Translations under genes and position numbers: made by a program
Shown: in pieces, positions 1 through 11,900 of the stretch
Position numbering within the stretch: the first letter of the stretch is position 1
How the letters are laid out: each line of letters begins with the position of its first letter
Notes under the pieces: model-generated
The model's input: the letters and a program-made list of their open reading frames with translations, nothing else
Told to the model about the DNA's origin: nothing
The model's database searches: none
Assembly: GCA_942159475.1 (NCBI GenBank)
Contig: OW804096.1
Location: 41,353,744-41,417,743 of the forward strand
Source: Sthenelais limicola
Lineage: Eukaryota; Annelida; Polychaeta; Phyllodocida; Sigalionidae
Length of the DNA: 64,000 nucleotides
Direction of reading: 5' to 3'

Positions 1-253
1 CCCTTTTCCATATATATTTTCGAATTTCCAATACTGTATAAAGAAGTATGGAAATGTAATATGGAAATAAAATCTATTATGCTATTACATGACTTCCATT
101 CTACATAGATCCAATCGCTTCCTGTGGTTACGATATACATCATGCCTTTCCTTTGGTCATTATGTGATATTAATAAGCTGAACACTATTTGATTATGTGA
201 ATTTGAATGTGAATTTCGTGGAACCCTGAATACACATGTATACATTTTTAAAG

Positions 254-3200
254 GTGTGGAACCCAGATAAAGACGTACTGGGTCGACTGCGCCACCTGGA
301 GCACAAGTGTACAAACAGCAGTCTCCATGCAGAGAGGCGAATGGCCAACATCCGAGCCGATGTCCTGGCTGAGCTGTTCAGAGCACAGAATTCCAGTCTC
401 AACTTGAAGAAGGAGCTGCTTGAACTCAAACTAGAGGACGTCCAACTAAAGGTAAGAGCATGTGATGATGGGACTGGGGCATATGGGGGTGCATGGGGGC
501 AGGTTGGGTGCATGGGACAGGTTCCCTTAATTGTATTTGTAATGGAAGCAAGTGGTTAATCTGCTTGTAATATTGATATCAAGGAATTAAGATTGCATAG
601 GCTTATTTGTGTCTCAGTTGGACTAAATGTTGGCCGAGGTGAAGAACAATTGGAAACAAGGAAAAGCTGTTTTTCAGTTATTCCTTATATTTATTGTAAG
701 TGAGGCTAGAGAGATCCTACTGTAGCAGCAGCTAGATTCACCCATGCAGATCTATCCACCAATTGTATTTGTATTTAAATGTTTTTATTTAGCCAAAACA
801 TTATATGCAATGCACACTATTCTCAATCGAAGCTAAACAACGAACCAATTAAGGGGTCAGCTTGGCAGGACCGATGGCGTAGACCTTTTACATAAATATT
901 GATGAATTTTCTCCAATCTTCGGGAAACTATCTAAAATTGACATGTAGTCCTTTCAAATTTTAAGGTTGGACAGAGGGACCTAAAACTGGAAATACTAGA
1001 AGTAAAATCAGACACACAGGAATTGACAACCATGTTGGAAGAAGTAAAGGTAAAGGGCCTCGGACGTCACAGTAAAGGACCATCTCACAGTGATTTACTC
1101 GGGGTAAGTCTGACCTAGACTCTCACTTTACTTATATCTGCATTTAACTGTTGTATTTACCTGCAATATTACTTGGCTTAGGTATCAATTATAGCCCATT
1201 GTTATTGTTAAATACATTTTCCTACACTCGATGTTAAACAGTCGAATAATATATCCCAGGGAGTTTTGAATAGTTCAATTACAAATATACAATTTTTCCA
1301 AGGAGATTATTTTCTTTCCCCATGATTTTAGTACCAATAAATGAACCAAACCATCGAATTTTGTGATTTTTCTATTAAAAGTTTCGAAATGAGATGACTG
1401 GAATGAAAACAATGGTCGGACAACTAAAGAACGGAGTAGGAGATCTCAAAGCAGAATGGATGTTGATAAAGAGAGATGTACAGGGTATTAAATCAGAAAA
1501 CGGACACATTAAAATCAGTCAAAATGAACTGAAGGATGAAACAGTTCAGCTTAAGGTAAATGCAAGCATACTATCCAACATTCACATTAACACGAACAAA
1601 ATGGTTCTCTAATCCAAGGAGATAGATTAGAGGCAGAGATCAAGTCATTCATTCTATCGCATGCCTCATTATTATGTCGAAAGGTATATATTAAACCAGA
1701 TTAGCTCATGTTTAATTAACAAAAGTTGATTACTTCAGTGTACTTCAAAAGGAAATTATTTTGAGATAATTACCTATTCGTCTAAAAAAAAAGTTTTCCA
1801 CAGGTAAAACTTCCAATTAAAAATTCGGCTCTTAAATTCTTTCTATTGTCTTACAAGTCCCTTTACAATACATGTACAACTGTTTTTATAAACACACTTC
1901 CGAGTAAAATGCATAATCTTTATACAGGAAATGATCGATGAGCTTCAGACAGACACACATCAGTTAAAAGTACAGCAGGAGAGGCTTAACGGAGGAAGGT
2001 CAACTTATGGCCCACAACCAGCCCCAAGTGAAGGCAATAACCAAGTTGATACTGGGGATAGTTTCAGAATACAACAACAACTCAGTGAATTAACCACCCT
2101 GAATGCTGATTTAAGAAGGTCCTTTTTGTCTATTTTTTTAAGCAACTTTTGTAGCTCATGGGTATGGATTTAAACCTCTATTTACAAATGAGAGGAAGAG
2201 TGTAATGTACCACACATAATGCTTATTTAAGGTGTTTTTTTGTACTATTGCATTTCAAGCAACTTTTGAAATGTTTGTAGCCCATGGGTATGTAGTTCAA
2301 CCTCTATGTACAACTGTGAGAGAGAAAGGCTATGGAAATTAATTTGACACACAACATTCAAATTGCACAGACGTGATATGTGGGATAAATATTGTGAAAA
2401 GGCATGGTCCGAATGGATGACCTCTCACAAGATAATTATCTTTTCGCATAATATAACGAATTATGTAATTTAAGAAAATTAATTTTCCAAAACATTAATT
2501 TACAGAGAACTTGAGCAAATGAAAAAGGACAATGCCAAACTAAAGAAAGACGTGATGGCTGTGGCAGTGGCTGGTAGAAATGTCTCACGGTCGGAGGTGG
2601 ATGATTTGCTCCACAGACTCCCCAATGCGGGCACTCATTCCTCAACAAATGAAGGGCAGGAACAGGCATTTCCACGAGGTAAATATCATTGAAAGCCATT
2701 TATATACATAACTCCATTACTCTTAAATGGGCTAGGATAACTCATGTTTAGTTCTATACAGCTCCTCTTCAGCTGAACAGGAAATAAAATTCCTATTACG
2801 CATGCTATTCTTACTTCATTATTGCTGATCAGTATGCTAATCTTTCCATTTTAGAGTAATGGAGTTATGTACATAGATGGCTTTCCATAATATATATATC
2901 AATAAATTTTGCCGTGGTCCACTAAGGCGATTTACGAGCAATTTTGTCTTAATTTTGCTACATTCTGACATCAAAGTTTAACTCGCTGTCTGTGAACCAT
3001 CATATACAAACTAGAGTTTACATGAACAGTCATAGCCGGGCTGAATTATCAAATTTCAATACACTTAATTTCTTGACCCAATGTTGACTAAACGAAATAG
3101 ACCCTTGCTCCTTAGAGCCCTCAGCCTCTACAGTCGATATAAAAGACCCTCAGCTACGCGGCTGAGGGCTTTCAGTCGCTTGGGATCTATGTCCTTAATA

Positions 3201-4999
3201 TATGCACTGCAGACATTTATTCTCTTATGTTCCAGACTGCCATGATATATACAGACAGGGGTTCCGTACATCTGGGGTCTACCAGATTAAACCTGATGCC
3301 AGTGACCAGTTAGACAACATATACTGTGAGATGGTGAACGGCACAGGCTGGACGTTACTCCAGAGAAGGAGGGACGGACTTCTCTCTTTTAATAGAGGCT
3401 GGCTTGAATACAAATATGGTTTTGGGAACCTTTATGGAGATTTCTGGATTGGTAATGAGGCGAGTGGTTATAAAATTATATGCTACATAGATTAAATTGC
3501 AGTATTTGAAATTAAGTCCCTTTCCCTCTGTAAAACAAGTAATTGTTATGATGTAAGGCGAAGCTCGACTTAGGATTGATATATTTAAGCCACACAGTGC
3601 TATATCATAATGTTGTGAGTGTTGGCAAATTAAGCACCTATAGCATTATCCACTATGCTAAATTACAAAATCTTAGTTTGGTGATCATTTTAAAACTTAT
3701 TTGCTCAACAAATTTTAACTATTGAGGTTTTACAATTTAATGGCGAACATACGCGATGTTTCTCCCAAAAAATATCTCTATCCCCACAAATTACTTCATT
3801 GACATTTCATTTGCAGATGTTGCATAAGTTGACGACTCAAAGACAGACTAGGTTGAGAGTGGATATGTGGGACTGGGAAGGACAGAGAAGCTTTGCCGAA
3901 TACAACTATATAAGAGTAGATGGAGAAGAGGACAAATACAGGCTACATGTCAGAGGATACAAGGGAGATGCAGGTCAGGATTAACTTAATGATAATGAAA
4001 CGCACGTTTTAATATACAGAATGGATGGGGTGGGTGAGTGGGGGGTTATTTTATATCAGCTAATCGCAGATTTCATAATGCACCCATTATATTGAGTACT
4101 ATGAGGTCCATGATCAAATACGACATACGCCATCCTTATTAGATGCATGTGGTGTAAAACAGCACAGAAGGTGAAATGGAGGGGGATAAAGAAGTAGCCG
4201 ATTTAGACTAGGGATAAAAGGGTTTATGCAATGCACATTCTGCTGTTGTCATTTTTATATTGGAAAAGGGTACCTAGAAAAAGGGGAAATAAAATACTAA
4301 AGACAGTAGATTTGGGTCACTAAGAAGTAAACAATAGCTTATAATCTAGATCCACTACACACATATATATCAAGTAAGATCTAGAAATATTATGCTTTAT
4401 GCGAAGTTTGCAAGGGGAAAATCTCCTCTGCGATGATTTACGACATTAAGATATAGAGAAAGAATAAATTAGTTCAGAGTTTTAGGGTAAATGCCTTTCA
4501 AAAATAATCCAATAATGAATCCATGAAATGTATTTGTCCATAATAATACAGGCGATTCCATGAGCTATCATGACGATATGGCCTTCAGTACCGAGGACAA
4601 CGATAACGATCTGCACATGCGACATTGTGCAGATGAAAACAAGGGAGGATGGTGGTTCAACAGTTGTCTCTCCAGTAATCTCAATGGTCTTTACCGAACT
4701 GGATGGTACTCAAGGGTAATCACAAATACATTTTCCCTATAACACCACAACTTTCAAATCGCTTTTGCTTTCTCAATGGCACATGGACACATTCCGATTC
4801 CATATTTCTCTGAACAATGTTTTAGTATTGAATACTTTGATGCAAAAGTTTCCATCTTTCAATAACTCATTAAAAAGATGTCATCAATTTCTAGGGTTCA
4901 GCAACATATTCAGATGGGATCGTCTGGTACACACTGAAGGAATCGGAATTCTACTCACTCAAACACGTGGAAATCAAAGTCAGACCAACATATATCTGA
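254..4999 (+). CDS. Coiled-coil fibrinogen-related domain protein, 3' part (5' end outside window)
   Basis: Nine exons: 254-451, 966-1049, 1394-1555, 1928-2118, 2506-2678, 3236-3459, 3817-3973, 4552-4715, 4895-4999 (stop TGA). They join in phase into about 485 residues. The first five exons code heptad-rich, Leu/Glu/Lys-rich coiled coil. From 3236 a full fibrinogen C-terminal domain starts at DCHDIYRQGFRTSGVYQI and continues through GTGWTLLQRR, FNRGWLEYKYGFG, DFWIGNE, a Ca-site-like DNDNDLHMRHCA, GGWWFNSC and an ending VWYTLKESEFYSLKHVEIK. This plan fits angiopoietin/ficolin/tenascin-type secreted proteins, which in invertebrates often act as lectin-like recognition molecules; that role is inference. 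The intron after 3459 uses a GC donor. Exon 2 has a second in-frame donor at 1103. No signal peptide is visible because the start lies outside the window. The exact subfamily cannot be named. Confidence 0.92.
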
Positions 5000-5095
5000 C
5001 AACAAGGCTGTTAAAACGCCAGTATTCCAGGGCAAGAAAAAAACCGGGGGCTGTCATTGCAATATAAAAAGGTGATGTGCGTCGACTCATATATG

Positions 5096-5105
5096 AATAA
5101 ATAAA
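5096..5105 (+). terminator. Polyadenylation signals of the fibrinogen-domain gene
   Basis: Two overlapping AATAAA hexamers (5096-5101 and 5100-5105) lie about 97 bases after the stop codon at 4997-4999, a usual distance for a 3' end. No other strong hexamer is seen before the converging DHX34 gene. Confidence 0.6.
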
Positions 5106-5904
5106 GAGTGGACATGGTGATCTGACACAGACTCGTAACAAGTCCAATTATGAAGAGACAGTTCACATGTAACGGAGAGATTAAGACTCTAATTCACCAT
5201 GCCAATTGTATGGACAAATCTCCCAGAGCTACCAATGATCAGTACTTCCAACATATAGGAATACAATCCTTACAGTCCTTATATAAATGTATGTACATAC
5301 TATGTACATTTTTATCGTCTGCATTTGGCACTGGGCATCCGCAGCCTAAGAAACATTGGACCATTAAAATGCCTGAACACGTTTGGACAGATGACGAAGG
5401 CAAAAGCTTATATCAAGATGGATAAAGCTGAAAGATATATGTATGGTTACCAATGTTAATCACAGTCCGTTTAAGACAATCGCATAATCCCAGGTCAAAT
5501 ATTTAATTCTGACCCAGGTTGAATTGAACACGGGGATAACTAGAAGTGTGCAGAAAGTAGACATTACTATGTATATTATTATAGGGAAAGTGCTTCCACG
5601 GAAAAACATATTTCCCATATTCGCTTCCCCGGTTGTGAACAAAATCGCAGTGGTTATTATTTATGACGAAAGTCCTTTATCGAAATAAACTTCTAGTGCG
5701 GTATAAGAATATTCAACAGACACACAGTAACTCAAAGCTTAGGCATTAGTCATTACTTTAATATCTCTGTATATCGAACAACACACAATGTTATTTCAAT
5801 ATTTATCCAGTGCATTCTTCTAAAAGGATCCATTTTCTTCAATGAAGAATCTTGAGGAAGATCTTTGGTTAATGCTAACTAAAAGATGGAGAGAAAAACA
5901 CCGA
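5106..5904. other. Short convergent intergenic stretch, including the DHX34 3' untranslated region
   Basis: The stretch lies between the 3' end of the fibrinogen-domain gene (+) and the DHX34 stop codon (-). I see no convincing coding exon. A weak ATTAAA on the minus strand (5762-5757), about 145 bases after the DHX34 stop, could be its polyadenylation signal. Short open frames here have no recognisable motif. Confidence 0.5.
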
Positions 5905-8900
5905 TCATTGACTCGCTTGACATTGTCTTTTGTGTTTAAGAAACTCAGCCGGGGTGAAAAAAACATCTTCACCACATTTGTCACAGCGATAGTTCTTTCT
6001 AAGCGAGTCCTTCCCGTCGTTGTTCGCTTCACTGGCACTTTTATTGGACTGGTCGTTGGTATCTGCAAAGAACCACGCACTTTATAATCTCCATAAACAA
6101 TTAAAAAAGAACATATTGCCTGGATTTCTATGTGGTTAATTCATTGGGAGGGAAATAATTCCCCTACTATACACATATTTTGGACAAATACGAAATTTCA
6201 TCGGATACTTCAAGTTTACGAAGTCAAGAACAGAAATCGTTTTTGTTTTTTGTTTTGAAATCGTACTAGTGTATTTTCCATTCAAAAAGTAACACTGAAT
6301 AAACTTAAATGACTCAAAATGATATGGATATGGCTGGTTATTTTACACAATTCCTAACGACACATAGGAATATGGAAACCTAACTAAATCACAAAACATG
6401 ACAAGAGCTTGAATATTGGGAGGACCTACCCTGAGATTGCTCTTCCATGGCACATTCCTGTTCGTGTTGAATCCTTTCTATGACTGTAACTACAAATTTC
6501 TGATCACATTTTGGACAGGTCCAATGACGTTGCATGTAACTTGTATAGGAATCCTCTGAATCTTGCAAACTGCAATATAACACGATTTCTTACAAATAGG
6601 ATGCACAAAAGAGACTGAGAGATACATTGCAAAGCTATGATTTTATGATTGGTAGACGATTTAACGTTGAATTAGAAATGAACCCACATGTATACGATCA
6701 CCATGAGGTGGTTGAAAAAGTTTCTCACAAAAGGAATTTTGATTATGATGTTCAATAAGACACGAATCCTATCATAGACACTGTCAGTACCCCAAACAGT
6801 ACACGGTGTGTAATTATATAATGTGTAATGTCCGATCGACAGCCTTAAGCGACTATGGGAACTTAATCTATCTAATCAAGAACAACGACAACGACAGGAT
6901 CTAATGGACCTCGCCAGCACTCAACGTTTATATTCTTCTATCCACACCCGGGTTGCCAAATATCACAGCTTGTGACGACAACAACCGACATACATAAAGG
7001 AAGCAGTACATGACAATGACATGTAAATACAAAAGGGTGTATAATATGTAAGTGTGAGACATACATAAGATAAGTACAACATACAGCAATAAAAAGTTTG
7101 AAAATACAGATACATTACACAGCACGACCTCTGTTGGTGACTAAAACCATAACCACGACCCGCGCGGCCAGCACCAATACACATCTTACAAAACCAAGGG
7201 TCTCCAAGCGACAGCCGCTTGAGACGCGCGCGGGCGCGGCTCTGGTTCAGCAAAGCTAATCCATAGCCGCGCACCACAATGCCCCTCCCCCTTTTTTGAA
7301 AGGAGGGCACAACCGCTTTAGGCTTTCATCAAGAAAAGACTAAACCATAAGGTTAATACAAAAGTAAGAAGGTAAAATAAGTAAGAATCAACAATACATC
7401 CGCCATCAAACATTATAAAAATCACAGAATCAATATAAAACATAGGAATCCATACCGGGTTTGCAGGAATCACACGAACAATGGAGAGAATAAACACACA
7501 AATACATTGAAGTCTGTTGATCAAGTAACTCTGTCCATTTTGAAACGTTTAGTCCGTGTATAAAGAATCCGAGTGTCCTGGTTATTTTAGAAACACACAC
7601 AAATGTCCGGTAACATCCTAATTCTGGAAACTGTCCGTTTGAGGCACATATATAGTAAGTCGATGTATAGCTGTGGTAAAAATTGTTCGTATCCTGGTCA
7701 CGGCACCAAATTGTAATGTCCGATCGACAGCCTTAAGCGACTATGGGAACTTAATCTATCTAATCAAGAACAACGACAACGACAGGATCTAATGGACCTC
7801 GCCAGCACTCAACGTTTATATTCTTCTATCCACACCCGGGTTGCCAAATATCACAGCTTGTGACGACAACAACCGACATACATAAAGGAAGCAGTACATG
7901 ACAATGACATGTAAATACAAAAGGGTGTATAATATGTAAGTGTGAGACATACATAAGATAAGTACAACATACAGCAATAAAAAGTTTGAAAATACAGATA
8001 CATTACACAGCACGACCTCTGTTGGTGACTAAAACCATAACCACGACCCGCGCGGCCAGCACCAATACACATCTTACAAAACCAAGGGTCTCCAAGCGAC
8101 AGCCGCTTGAGACGCGCGCGGGCGCGGCTCTGGTTCAGCAAAGCTAATCCATAGCCGCGCACCACAAATGTATATTTTCTGGCTTAAATATAGAATTGTA
8201 GTGCATGTGCACTACTGGTCATGCATTCGGACTATTACTTACCAACTGTATGTCAAGTAGTCATTCACTCTCAAGCCACCTTTGATAGGATGAGGCTTCG
8301 CATCTTTACATATTCCAGATAACACTTTCGCTGAGGATGATTCTTCATCAGCTACAAGAAAGTCATTCAGCATATATGATCATAATAAATCATAATTCTA
8401 ACAATGATCAAATTTAATTCGTTCATTCATCACATGCCAAGAAGAAGGACTTCATTGTTCGGAGCCAACAACTTAATAAATACCCCTGATGAAGACAAAA
8501 CGAGTGGCGAAATGTTGGTAAACACTATAAATAAAACAACGAAGTACACAACCATTTCCTCACAACGATATTTTTTTGGCTTTATTATTAAGTCCCTTCT
8601 ACTTAAAACTTAATAAATAGATACGAGCCCACAATCATATCTATCATCTCCAAAAAGGATAACTAAAAATGTTTTTATCTGTTTTTCATTCGGTAGGTAA
8701 TTTCGTTAAATGAGAAACATTCTTATGCGAAGGTAATACTTCACAGCTCGCTGAATAAGTATTAAATTATTAGAATTAATATTATCAGAATTAATTAGCT
8801 CACCATCTGAAGGCCCAATGTAGAGATGTGCTAGACCAGCGGCGAGCAATCTACGTATAGAATAGACGATGTCTGAGTAGAGAAACTCAGTTAGTTTGGC

Positions 8901-11900
8901 AGCTAGGGTACGCTCAAGTCGCTTGACTCTGTTCTTTATTGTAACAGCTTCGTCTTCATCTGCTTTATGAGCTGTAAATCACATTAAGAAAAATTAAGCT
9001 TACCTTCAGAATTAAACATATATCAGGTACATCGGTTTATCTATATAGAAGATATATTTAAGTATCCCATTTGCCGAAGTTATAAGGTTTGCCTTGCAAC
9101 ACATACCAAATCAATGCAAAGATGGAATCTCCAGAACGCTCTTCTATTGCAAAAGTGTACCTAAGGTTACTTTTTTTCTCAATATAATGTAAAATACGTC
9201 AATGTACATCAGTTGAAAATGATACTAGATTCATTCAGAACTTAGAAGAGCCTTTACACATTATACAAATTTCTAGGACAATCCATCAAGAAAAATGTAA
9301 TGATACACTACAATAGACTACATATAATATTTCATAATGGATTGTACAAAAAAAAAGATTGTACATACCATCTAGTTTCGCCTGAACCAAGAGCTGCCAC
9401 GTTGTTCGTAGCTGAACCGCACTACTGAGGACACTTTCTCCAGTGGACGAAGCCTCTTCACCCTGTCCAAACCTCACGTCAAGCCAACTATCAAACACTA
9501 GTCTATAAACACAGGAATAAACCAGGGTTGGCCTCGATCAAATATAAGACCCACAAACTAAAACCAACGACCAAAAACAGAATCGGATATAGTAATACAA
9601 GACTTGAGAGGTCAATTTATATAAAAATGTATCAAGAAGGCCAACACTTATATATAGATCTTAAGAAATCTAAACCCATTTATATGGAACATATTTTTTT
9701 GATATATATGAGGGAAACATTTACTACTGCAGTGGGGTTGCCCTTGCTGTGTTGTCTTCCTAAGTGCAACGGGACAACGGTCGCCATTCTTCATATTATT
9801 TCATATGGCGATAGTAGACAGACAATGTTCTGAGTGTGGAATTTCTTCTCTTATTTCTTTTCAAGTCACTTGTTCATCTTAGCAATTAAGTATATTCAAA
9901 AAGAAAAGAAAGGACAAGTAAGGCTAAATACCTCGTGCAGTCTGCATTAGTATCTATGTTTGAGGCGTACAGAACCAGGGTCTGCAGGGCAGGAACTCGC
10001 ATCACTCCAGTCATGTAAGGCTTCGTAGTCTCCAACAGTGATCTATAGGCATGATTTTATATGCTCAGATAGGTCATATATGAATATTAAATATAGGTAG
10101 TTAGGTAGTTTCAGATTTTGAAACATTTTAAAGATTCAATCCGAAAAAAACAGTTAATTTTAAAATATGAATACGGCTCTGCGTAACACAAATTACTAAA
10201 TTCATTACATTTAGGAATGTATTGATAATTTTAAACAAGATGCACGGCTATGACTAACGTCATAAAGAATTGTAATTGGCTACATACACATAGGCATACA
10301 TAGACCTTTGCGTTTAGAATGCAACATTTAATACACACAATTTATATATGGATAGGTTAGGTCTAGATTGTATATAAACAATCTAGACCTAACCTATCAA
10401 ATAAAGGTACTTACACATAAGCAAGTAGTTGGTGTTTGTTGCTGTATGGGTAACGACTGTCTTGAGAAGTTGCTCCTCCAGGCGCAGGTCGTATATGTGA
10501 ATCTGAGAGTTCTAGTGCTTCTCCCTTTGTGGCGAATATACTGGTAGGGTGTATGGTAACAAATGGTTTACTCTGCAATTATAAGAAGAAAACAAAGTCA
10601 GGTACTGGTGTCAAAATAATGAATGAAGTAAATAGGCATGTTGAGGTATGACACATGTTCGGAATCACGCGATTTCCCCAACAGACCTCTGGTAGAGATA
10701 TATGTGTTTCTACAAAGATGTACATCAATCTATTTTTGGGTAGATATATTGAACTCGTCAGTTTGTCTAAATGGGTTACCAGGCTCTCTGTGGGTTAGGT
10801 TGTAATAAACCCAAGGGCCTTTCAAGGTCGATTCCACCAGATTGTCACGGCTGCTATAATATTTGATGAGACTCATTTGATGAGTTTCAAGGCTTTCACA
10901 CAAAGTTTACCATTTTCCAGGCCTTGAATGTAGTTTTCTAAATTCCAGGCTTTTCAAGGCTTCTAAGGCCCCGCGACTCTGCACTTACAGTGTTGTATAT
11001 GTGTCAACAATAAACCAGTATAGAAGTCATAATTATCTATAGAGTCCATACCTTTGTGTGGAACATGGGATCAGACTGAGCTGAACTGCTATCATCTGCT
11101 AGAGCCACTTGTGGATACAAGCCAGAACAGAGAATGATTTTCAACAAGGTTATTTGTCTTAGTGTGAAACTCCGACTTTCGTGGCTTTTGTCCTGCAGGG
11201 AATCGAGGTCGTGCATCAAGCGGAACTCGAGGTCCCGGATATTGGCGTCGAGGTTATCTCCATCCTCTTCATCGCCACTGACTTCATACTCCTAAATGTG
11301 AATTATGGTAGATGTTAGAGAGCTTTATTGTTAGAGCCATAAAGATTGAGCCACTTGACACCTTATTAAGGCTAAACATTTTCGGAACAGAACTTTGTCA
11401 GAAGTGGTAAGAAATATAATACATTTGATTAAAAATGGAAATCCATAATTCTTAGAACAGCAACATTTTGTGCATAGACCTAATGTATAATGTTGCAAAT
11501 ACGCCAAATTGGTTTAAAGGGCAGCCGTTAAAAAACGATAACGCCTCGTGAAAAGATTTTGCCATAGAAAATGAATAGAGGAACGGATAAGAGAATAATT
11601 TTATATTCATTTCTTTTCTTCATTACTATTGCCAAACCTTTCTCAATTTAACATGGCGCCCATGAAAACTATTCACTCACATCAAGTTTGAGGAATTTGC
11701 GCTTATTCCTTGTTTTCTGCTGATCTCTTTTGAGTTCACGGAGTTTGCGTTTCTCCGCATGCTGTTTTTGTCTGTCGTAACTTGTTACAGCGGGTGCCTT
11801 CGTCTCTGGACCTTTGGAAAGCAGTCCGTGTTCCTGTAGTAATGAAACAAGTAATAAGCGTAAAAATAATTCCTTTGTCAAAGGCAATATGACCAAATCA

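Larger units (their letters stand above)
6824..8166 (-). mobile_element. Short non-autonomous LTR retrotransposon (TRIM-like), intact ends
   Basis: Two direct repeats of 455 bp (6824-7278 and 7712-8166) flank only 433 bp. By eye the repeats are identical. Each begins TG and ends CA, and the whole is flanked by the 4-bp duplication AATG (6820-6823 and 8167-8170). On the minus strand a primer-binding site, TGGTGCCGTGACCAGGAT (7708-7691), lies 3 nt inside one LTR and is complementary to the 3' end of a tRNA-His (GCCGTGA acceptor stem plus CCA). A 16-nt polypurine tract (7297-7282) lies 3 nt from the other LTR. There is no gag or pol reading frame, so movement must depend on proteins from another element. 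It sits in DHX34 intron 26, on the same strand as the gene. Identical LTRs mean a recent insertion. Confidence 0.9.

Noticed and set aside
6928..8013. Two identical 65-residue open frames
   Set aside because: They are the same frame in the two LTR copies; no retroelement or host motif is present.
8341..8353. CTGATGA-GCGAAA on the minus strand resembling a hammerhead
   Set aside because: It lies in DHX34 coding exon 26 ([10 protein letters not shown]), and no stem II pairs.
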